Assembly (NCBI RefSeq): GCF_949298305.1 | Contig: NZ_CASFWU010000055.1 | Location: 1 to 19,269 of the forward strand | From: an uncultured Bacteroides sp. | GTDB lineage: Bacteria; Bacteroidota; Bacteroidia; Bacteroidales; Bacteroidaceae | Direction: 5' to 3' | DNA: 19,269 bases | Shown: one piece after another, positions 14,515-19,269 of the stretch | How the letters are laid out: every line of letters starts with the position of its first letter | Position numbering within the stretch: the stretch's first letter is position 1 | Notes under the pieces: generated by a model | Databases searched by the model: none | What the model was told of the DNA's origin: nothing | Seen by the model: only the letters and a program-made list of their open reading frames with translations | Made by a program: the position numbers and the translations under genes

Positions 14515-15969
14515 ATGGAAAAAGCTTTGGTCTCTGTCATCATACCAGTCTACAACATGGAGAAATTCCTGCGTGAAACGCTGGACTCCGTACTCGCCTC
14601 AGACTATCCCAACTTTGAGGTGGTGCTGATGGACGACGGCTCGTCGGACACCTCACCCCGGATTGCTCAGGAGTACGCCTCGAAGGACAAGCGGATGAAG
14701 GTGCATGCCCAACCCAACGCAGGCCCCTGCGCCGCACGCAACCACGCCATTTCGCTGGCACGAGGCACGTATATCCTGCCCGTGGATGCCGACAACCGGA
14801 TTACGCCGACCTTTATCAGCCACGCGGTGGCCGAGATAGAGAAAGACCCCGAAGTGAAGGTGGTCTGCCCGCGTGCGGAGTTTATAGGCGACCGCAGCGG
14901 CGAATGGAAACTGCCCCCCTTCTCGCTGAGGCTGCTGGCACGCAGGAACATGATTGACACCTGCGCGCTCTACCGGAAGGCCGACTGGGAACGGATTGGC
15001 GGATATTGCGAGGAAATCATTGCCCGCGAAGACTGGGAGTTCTGGATTTCGATGCTGAAAGACGGGGGCAAGGTGGTGCGCCTGCCCCAGGTGGAACTTT
15101 ACTACCGCGTGCGTGCGGGTTCCAAACGCATCCAGGACCGCTCCCTCAAACCGCACGTCACCAAAGTGCTCAACATACGCCACGCCGAATTCTTCCGGCG
15201 CGAACTGGGCGGGCCCCTGCGGTCGGTCCGCTCGTGGTCCAGGTTCATCAACAGGCTGGACCGCTTCTTCCATCCCTACTGCATGACCGTGGCTCCCCAA
15301 TATGCTTGGATTAGGGACTTCGTGTCCGTCCTGCCCATCGTCTTCAGCGGCAGGGGCACGGAGATATACAAGGGACGCAACGAGCTGCGCGAGTTCGAAC
15401 TGAACGGGCAGAAGATGGTGGTGAAGTCCTACCGGATACCCCACCTGCTCAACCGCGTCGTCTACCGCTTCTTCCGCGAGTCGAAGGCCAAGCGCTCCTT
15501 CCGTTACGCGCAAATGCTGCGCAAAATCGGCGTCGGGACCCCCGCTCCGGTGGCCTATTGCTCCACGGGCTCGTGGCTGCTCTTCGGCCACAGCTATTTT
15601 GTCAGCCTGAAGTCGGAATGCCCCAACACCTACCGCGACTTCGGCGGATGCACCTTCGAGCGGCAGGAGGACATTCTGCGCGCCATTGCCGCCACGACGG
15701 CCGTGCTGCACGAGAACGGATTCCTGCACAAAGACTATTCGGCCGGCAACATCCTCTTCGGCGAGAATGCGGACGGAGGCATCGACGTGGAAATCATCGA
15801 CCTGAACCGCATGAGCTTCGGCAAGGTGAGCATGGAGGCCGGGTGCAAGAACTTCGAACGCCTGCCGGGCACACACGAGATGTTCGAGGTGCTGGCCGAC
15901 GAGTATGCCAAGCGGCGCGGCTTCGACCGGCAGAAGTGCCTGGAGCTGATTGAGAAATACCACCATTGA
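14515..15969 (+). CDS. Fusion protein: GT2 glycosyltransferase + LPS-kinase-like (InaA/WaaP) domain
   Basis: 484 aa from ATG 14515, with GAAGGA 4 bp before. Residues ~5-230 are a GT2 glycosyltransferase: VSVIIPVYN (6-14), MDDGSSD (39-45), DAD (91-93), and the acceptor-side REDWEFW (171-177). Residues ~285-484 resemble lipopolysaccharide kinases of the eukaryotic-like kinase fold: Lys304 in MVVKSYRIPH, catalytic loop HKDYSAGN (405-412, with Asp407 and Asn412), and metal Asp429 in IIDLNR. All main kinase residues are present, so it may be active. In other bacteria such kinases phosphorylate Kdo or heptose of the LPS inner core. The fusion suggests one protein that both adds a sugar and phosphorylates the same oligosaccharide (inference). 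Its 3' end converges on the GT14 gene with a 22-bp gap. Confidence 0.88.
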   Translation: MEKALVSVIIPVYNMEKFLRETLDSVLASDYPNFEVVLMDDGSSDTSPRIAQEYASKDKRMKVHAQPNAGPCAARNHAISLARGTYILPVDADNRITPTFISHAVAEIEKDPEVKVVCPRAEFIGDRSGEWKLPPFSLRLLARRNMIDTCALYRKADWERIGGYCEEIIAREDWEFWISMLKDGGKVVRLPQVELYYRVRAGSKRIQDRSLKPHVTKVLNIRHAEFFRRELGGPLRSVRSWSRFINRLDRFFHPYCMTVAPQYAWIRDFVSVLPIVFSGRGTEIYKGRNELREFELNGQKMVVKSYRIPHLLNRVVYRFFRESKAKRSFRYAQMLRKIGVGTPAPVAYCSTGSWLLFGHSYFVSLKSECPNTYRDFGGCTFERQEDILRAIAATTAVLHENGFLHKDYSAGNILFGENADGGIDVEIIDLNRMSFGKVSMEAGCKNFERLPGTHEMFEVLADEYAKRRGFDRQKCLELIEKYHH

Positions 15970-15991
15970 CGCCGCCCGGCGGGCGCCTGCC

Positions 15992-16894
15992 TCACACCTC
16001 CGGAGAGCCGGCCGCCGGGGCATAGGACGCCTCGAGGCGGCGCAGCAGGGCCGCCTGCTCCCCGCTGAACTTGCGGGCAAACAACTTGTCGGACTGCCGC
16101 AGCTCTTCCCAGTCTTCGTCCCGCCACGTGTACGGGTTGCCCCGCTGCCAGTCTATGAGGCGCATGTTGCCCGTGTTGTCATCCTCCGCATTGTAAATCC
16201 GGTTCCTGAACGGCGAGTTCCACAGCAGGGTCTGGACGAAAATCTCGTCCGGGCACAGCGTGTGCCTGAACCGGCGCAGGACAAAGTCCTTGTGCCCGAT
16301 GAGATAGCGGCAGAAGCCGTGGGTGATGCTGAACCACTGCGCCCCCTTGCGGAACTCCACCTCGTGCCTGCGCCGCAGGCCGAAGACCTTCTGCACCAGG
16401 AGTGCAAGGTTGTGCAGGGGTGCCGCCACGGCGTGCCAGGGACTGTGGCTGCGCTTCAGGTGGCGGGTCAGGAAGTAGTAGCGCGACACCTTGCGGTCCA
16501 AATCCCTGTCGTGCCACGGGCCGTGCCAGTAGCTGACGAACTCCCGGCCGGCATGGGCGCGGAAGAATGCGTGGATGGTGTCCTGCGTCTGGATGGGGAG
16601 GTCTGTCCCCGAAAGCAGGTGGTAATAGTCGTAGGCGCAGACGGACGAGGCCGCCTCCAGCAGCAGGTATTCTATCTCCACCAGGCTGATGTCGCCCCAA
16701 TAGGCCCTGAGCGGACGGGACACGACGTGCAGGCCCGCCCGGCGCAGCCTTGTCCCCTCCATCTCTTTCCGCAGGGCGTCCGCCCGGCGGTCAATGTGCA
16801 GATAGACGTCGTTCCGCGGGTCGTCCAGCATGGCGAGCAGGGTGCGCAGCACGGCGGGCTCGTTGTGTGCCATGATGAGGAAGGCGTGTTTCAT
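15992..16894 (-). CDS. GT14-like (Core-2/I-branching type) glycosyltransferase
   Basis: 300 aa from the ATG at 16892-16894; the open frame extends further upstream inside the preceding gene, but MKHAFLIMAHNEP is the family start. Features: LIMAHNEP (6-13), VYLHIDRRAD (30-39), the hallmark YYHLLSGTDLPIQ (90-102), and CPDEIFVQTLL (214-224) where the Glu acts in catalysis. GT14 enzymes add beta-1,6-GlcNAc or xylose in eukaryotes; bacterial members sit in surface-polysaccharide clusters. It begins with an ATGA overlap with the upstream glycosyltransferase gene, so the two are translationally coupled. Likely cytoplasmic or membrane-peripheral. Donor and acceptor unknown. Confidence 0.85.
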   Translation of the reverse strand: MKHAFLIMAHNEPAVLRTLLAMLDDPRNDVYLHIDRRADALRKEMEGTRLRRAGLHVVSRPLRAYWGDISLVEIEYLLLEAASSVCAYDYYHLLSGTDLPIQTQDTIHAFFRAHAGREFVSYWHGPWHDRDLDRKVSRYYFLTRHLKRSHSPWHAVAAPLHNLALLVQKVFGLRRRHEVEFRKGAQWFSITHGFCRYLIGHKDFVLRRFRHTLCPDEIFVQTLLWNSPFRNRIYNAEDDNTGNMRLIDWQRGNPYTWRDEDWEELRQSDKLFARKFSGEQAALLRRLEASYAPAAGSPEV

Positions 16895-17811
16895 CTTTCC
16901 GGATAATTGAGCCGTTGCCTGAAGTAGTCCGGCACGGTCGTGTCGCGGCAGATGTATCCGTCGCGGCACAGCTGTTCGTATTGTGCGCCTCCGGTAATCC
17001 TTTCATATTCCTCCTCCAGCCTGCCCGCCTTGTACATCTGGTAGAAGTACCTCCAGTGCTGCCCGATGTGCTTGTGAGGATTCTGTTCCAGCTGCCTGCC
17101 TCCGTTGATCATCTTGCGCAGGAAGTGCTCCTTCCCCTTGACGGGATAGTGGTAGATGCAGACGGCGCTCCTCTTCTCCTTGCGGGGCAGCATCAGCACC
17201 TTGTGGTTGCCCGTGGCAATCTGGAGGTAGGAAGTGGCGCGGTGGATGACCTTGTCGCGCTGGGGGACGAACAAGGAGTAGCGCGAAAGCTCGTACCCGC
17301 CGGACACGGACGGGTCGGTGAACGGACAGATGGCCTGGCTCCATGCCCAGCAGGGCTTGCCCTCTTCGGGATACATCACTTTGGCCCGGCATTTCAACAC
17401 GTTGGCGTCCGAGGCTGCAAGCTCGTCCTTCAGGTTGCCCGTGGGCGCATACCATAACTCGTCGGCATCGGCGTTGATGACCCAGTCGGCTCCCAGCTCC
17501 TTCTTGGCCATCCATACCATGCGGTCCACCCAGTGCTTCTGGTTGTAGTTGGTGCCGCTTTCGCGGATGACTTTCTTCACCCACCCCAGGGCTTCATACT
17601 TGCGGATGATGTCCGCGGTGCGGTCGGTCGAGTTGTTGTCGGTGACAATGAACCCGTCCACCCCCATGGATTTGTGAAACTTTAGATTTTCCTCAAGAAT
17701 ATCCTCCTCATTCTTGACCAGCAGGGTCATGATGAGTGTCGGTCGGGGTGTCGGGCAATATGCCTTGTGCACCTCCAGTAAGGCTGAAATGATTTTCTTC
17801 AGAAGATACAT
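16891..17811 (-). CDS. Glycosyltransferase, GT2/GT92-like
   Basis: 306 aa. A short hydrophobic/basic N-terminus is followed by PTLIMTLLVKNEEDILEENL (24-43), IVTDNNSTDRT (55-65) and the metal-binding NADADELW (113-120), the layout of Glyco_tranf_2_4-type enzymes that act on surface glycans. HYP and HKHIGQHW motifs near the C-terminal third are common in this group. The stop TGA overlaps the next gene's ATG. A -7 box TAACTTTG lies 38 bp upstream of the start codon (17849-17856). First gene of a minus-strand pair that converges with the plus-strand pair, so the four genes form two facing units in one glycan locus. Sugar specificity unknown. Confidence 0.83.
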   Translation of the reverse strand: MYLLKKIISALLEVHKAYCPTPRPTLIMTLLVKNEEDILEENLKFHKSMGVDGFIVTDNNSTDRTADIIRKYEALGWVKKVIRESGTNYNQKHWVDRMVWMAKKELGADWVINADADELWYAPTGNLKDELAASDANVLKCRAKVMYPEEGKPCWAWSQAICPFTDPSVSGGYELSRYSLFVPQRDKVIHRATSYLQIATGNHKVLMLPRKEKRSAVCIYHYPVKGKEHFLRKMINGGRQLEQNPHKHIGQHWRYFYQMYKAGRLEEEYERITGGAQYEQLCRDGYICRDTTVPDYFRQRLNYPER

Positions 17812-17848
17812 CAGCGTTTGTTTTTCTATGTTTAGGTCTACAATTTTA

Positions 17849-17856
17849 CAAAGTTA
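17849..17856 (-). promoter_or_regulatory. -7 box for the minus-strand glycosyltransferase pair
   Basis: TAACTTTG on the minus strand fully matches TAnnTTTG, with an expected start about 30 nt before the ATG at 17811. No TTTG at the -33 place. Confidence 0.45.
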
Positions 17857-18285
17857 TGAAAAAATAGTGAAATCCGTCTCCGAAGCTCCTAAAAAATTGG
17901 TTTTAAACTCTATAAATGTTCCTAATCGCCGCCTCCCCTCCCCACGGGACCCGCCGCGTGCGGATGATGCAGGCGCGCACAGGCTTGTTTTCGGACGGCA
18001 GGGAGCAGGCGCACGCAAGGACTGCGGCGCGGCCACAGCGGGAACGCCGGGAGGGGCGCGACGGTCATTTTTATCAACAACGGATTTCGGGCCTGTCCGG
18101 AGGCGGTCTCAGTCCTATGCCGAGGCACCCTCAGTCCTATCCTTAGGGTACCTCGGTCGTATAGGGAGGGTGTCTCGGTATAGGGCTCAGACGGCCTTTT
18201 CATAACGGCCTCACAGCCAATGGATTGCAAGGACAGCAAAAGACAGTGTCGGATTAAGAACAATCTTTACATCGGGAGACGGCGT
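17857..18285. other. Gene-free interval between glycosyltransferase genes
   Basis: About 430 bp with no credible gene. 17930-18080 is GC-rich with no recognised motif; 18099-18199 is a long inverted repeat (listed separately); 18200-18285 has nothing I can name. The glycosyltransferase genes on both sides run on the minus strand, so this splits what would otherwise be a single operon. Confidence 0.55.
18099..18199 (+). repeat. ~100-nt inverted repeat, terminator-like on the plus strand
   Basis: Left arm 18107-18132 and right arm 18166-18191 pair over 26 positions: 22 standard pairs, three G-U pairs and one mismatch when read as plus-strand RNA. The stem extends outward through AGGC/GCCT (18101-18104 with 18194-18197) and inward through CCTAT/ATAGG (18136-18140 with 18161-18165). 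CCTTTT follows on the plus strand. On the minus strand the three G-U pairs become A-C mismatches and no T-run follows. A unit like CCTAT..CCGAGR.ACCCT appears three times, once forward and twice reversed. Confidence 0.75.
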
Positions 18286-19269
18286 TCAGCGGCAGTCCTG
18301 CGGGCGGGGCACCAGCCGGTCGCGCTTCATGGTGACGGCCCAGGGGCAGACCAGGCGCAGCAGGTGGTTGGCTTTCTGGACGAGTCCGTCGGCCTTTCCG
18401 GCCTTCAGCCGCTCCTTCAGGGTGCGGTGCAGGGCATGGCGGACGTCGGCCGTGGCGGGCAGCTTGCCGATGCGGTTGTAGAGCAGGCCGTGGCGGACGG
18501 TGCGCTTGTAGCGGCCCAGGCGGGGGAGGGCCTGCTCCATCTGGCAGACGATTTCGATGTCCTCCAGCTTGCCGCCGCCGTTGTTCTCGGCCTTCACCGT
18601 CACCTTCTGTGTGTGCTGCCTGAAGTAGTTCAGCTTGCGGTACACCTCCACGACGTCGCCCGTCAGGGCCATGCGGAACCAGAACAGCCAGTCGCCGCTG
18701 TAACGCATGGCGAGGCACTGCTCCACGCCCGCCCGCTCGAAGCAGCTCTTGCGGAAGAGGGCGGCGCTGGCGTTGCCTATGTAGTTGCGCCAGTAGAAGT
18801 TGTGTTCGATGTAGTCCCGTCCGCCGAAGGCGGCATGTCTGCCCCGTTGCCAGGGCTTCCACTTGTCCATGTCGTAGGGCAGGGGCGTGCCGTTCTCGTC
18901 AATCTGCGTGGAGCCGGTGTAGCAGACGGCGGCCTGCGGGTAGCGGTCCAGCAGGGCGGCGGTGGTTTCCAGGAAGGTGGGCTCGGCCAGGTCGTCGCTC
19001 TCGGCTATCCAGATGTATTCGCCCTGCGCCAGTCCTATCCCCCTGAACCATTGCGCGAAGGGGCTTCCGGTGTTCTGTGTGTTGACGACGAGGTGCGCCA
19101 CGAGCGGATGCTTGCGGTATCCCTCCAGCACCTCCGCGCTGTTGTCGGTGGAGCAGTCGTCCAGCAGAATCAGCTCGAAGTCCTGGAAGGTCTGGTTCAG
19201 GATGGAGTCGATGCGCGCTTTCAGGTAGCGGGCGTAGTTGTAGTTGGGCACTATGACGCTGACTTTGGG
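18286..19269 (-). CDS. GT2-family glycosyltransferase, start just outside window
   Basis: At least 327 aa; the frame is open through the right edge and begins PKVSVIVPNYNYARYL, so only a few N-terminal residues are missing. The ATG-like start inside the window would be a GTG in the middle of the conserved first strand, and is not used. Nucleotide-binding motifs: LILLDDCSTDNS and IAESDDLAEP (DxD-type metal site); GDWLFWFRMAL is the acceptor-side ED/GDW motif of GT2. The C-terminal ~90 residues are Arg/Lys-rich and may bind the membrane surface. Same strand as the glycosyltransferase pair at 15992-17811 but separated by 474 bp and a long inverted repeat. Probably part of the same LOS/surface glycan locus, continuing to the right. 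Confidence 0.88.
   Translation of the reverse strand, partial: PKVSVIVPNYNYARYLKARIDSILNQTFQDFELILLDDCSTDNSAEVLEGYRKHPLVAHLVVNTQNTGSPFAQWFRGIGLAQGEYIWIAESDDLAEPTFLETTAALLDRYPQAAVCYTGSTQIDENGTPLPYDMDKWKPWQRGRHAAFGGRDYIEHNFYWRNYIGNASAALFRKSCFERAGVEQCLAMRYSGDWLFWFRMALTGDVVEVYRKLNYFRQHTQKVTVKAENNGGGKLEDIEIVCQMEQALPRLGRYKRTVRHGLLYNRIGKLPATADVRHALHRTLKERLKAGKADGLVQKANHLLRLVCPWAVTMKRDRLVPRPQDCR

Noticed and set aside
15970..15991. GCCC/GGGC hairpin between convergent genes as a bidirectional terminator
   Set aside because: The stem is only four pairs with no T-run on either strand.
14653..16080. 475-aa minus-strand open frame opposite the GT2-kinase fusion
   Set aside because: It is a GC-driven shadow of a gene with intact GT2 and kinase motifs.
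15950..16906. 318-aa plus-strand open frame opposite the GT14-like gene
   Set aside because: The minus strand has the GT14 hallmark segments; the plus frame is low-complexity and Val/Gln-rich.

Overview
The window reads as a chromosome segment from Bacteroides or a close relative in Bacteroidota; the species cannot be fixed from sequence alone. Evidence: promoters of the Bacteroides type (-33 TTTG, 19-21 bp spacer, -7 TAnnTTTG) sit in front of several genes, Shine-Dalgarno sequences are mostly weak, and the gene set (acpP-fabF-rnc, purN, pdxB, glycosyltransferases) is one typical of Bacteroides. From about position 3000 onward the sequence is visibly GC-rich in codon third positions; positions ~500-2900 are clearly more AT-rich.

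Layout. (1) 1-2900, accessory segment: 3' part of an IS481-type transposase, a two-gene minus-strand operon (HAD phosphatase, then Nudix hydrolase), a frameshifted IS982-type transposase remnant, and a gene-free stretch holding four small palindromes spaced exactly 22 bp apart. (2) 2942-5958: a minus-strand operon of an SIS-domain sugar-phosphate isomerase (KdsD/KpsF-like without CBS domains) overlapping a PfkB kinase and ending in a clear terminator, with an M16 zinc peptidase gene diverging from it. (3) 6041-6708: a small outer-membrane beta-barrel gene with a textbook promoter and a strong terminator. (4) 6709-7525: about 800 bp with no credible gene but many palindromes. (5) 7526-10643: minus-strand acpP-fabF-rnc operon, diverging from purN. 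(6) 10666-13594: minus-strand LtaS/sulfatase-like membrane enzyme followed by pdxB. (7) 13701-19269: cell-surface glycan block. A plus-strand pair (GT2, then a GT2-kinase fusion) converges on a minus-strand pair (GT2-like, then GT14-like, coupled by an ATGA overlap); after a 474-bp gap with a ~100-nt inverted repeat comes another GT2 gene running off the right edge.

How it fits together. From memory, the same neighbourhood (acpP/fabF/rnc, purN, pdxB, then an LtaS-like gene and a run of glycosyltransferases) in B. thetaiotaomicron is the lipooligosaccharide locus, so region 7 is most likely part of the LOS core/oligosaccharide assembly genes. The arabinose-5-phosphate isomerase-like gene in region 2 would supply the Kdo precursor for the same pathway. 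The most distinctive items are the GT2-kinase fusion, the 22-bp-phased palindrome array, the long inverted repeat at 18099-18199, and an Asn at a catalytic Asp position in RNase III.
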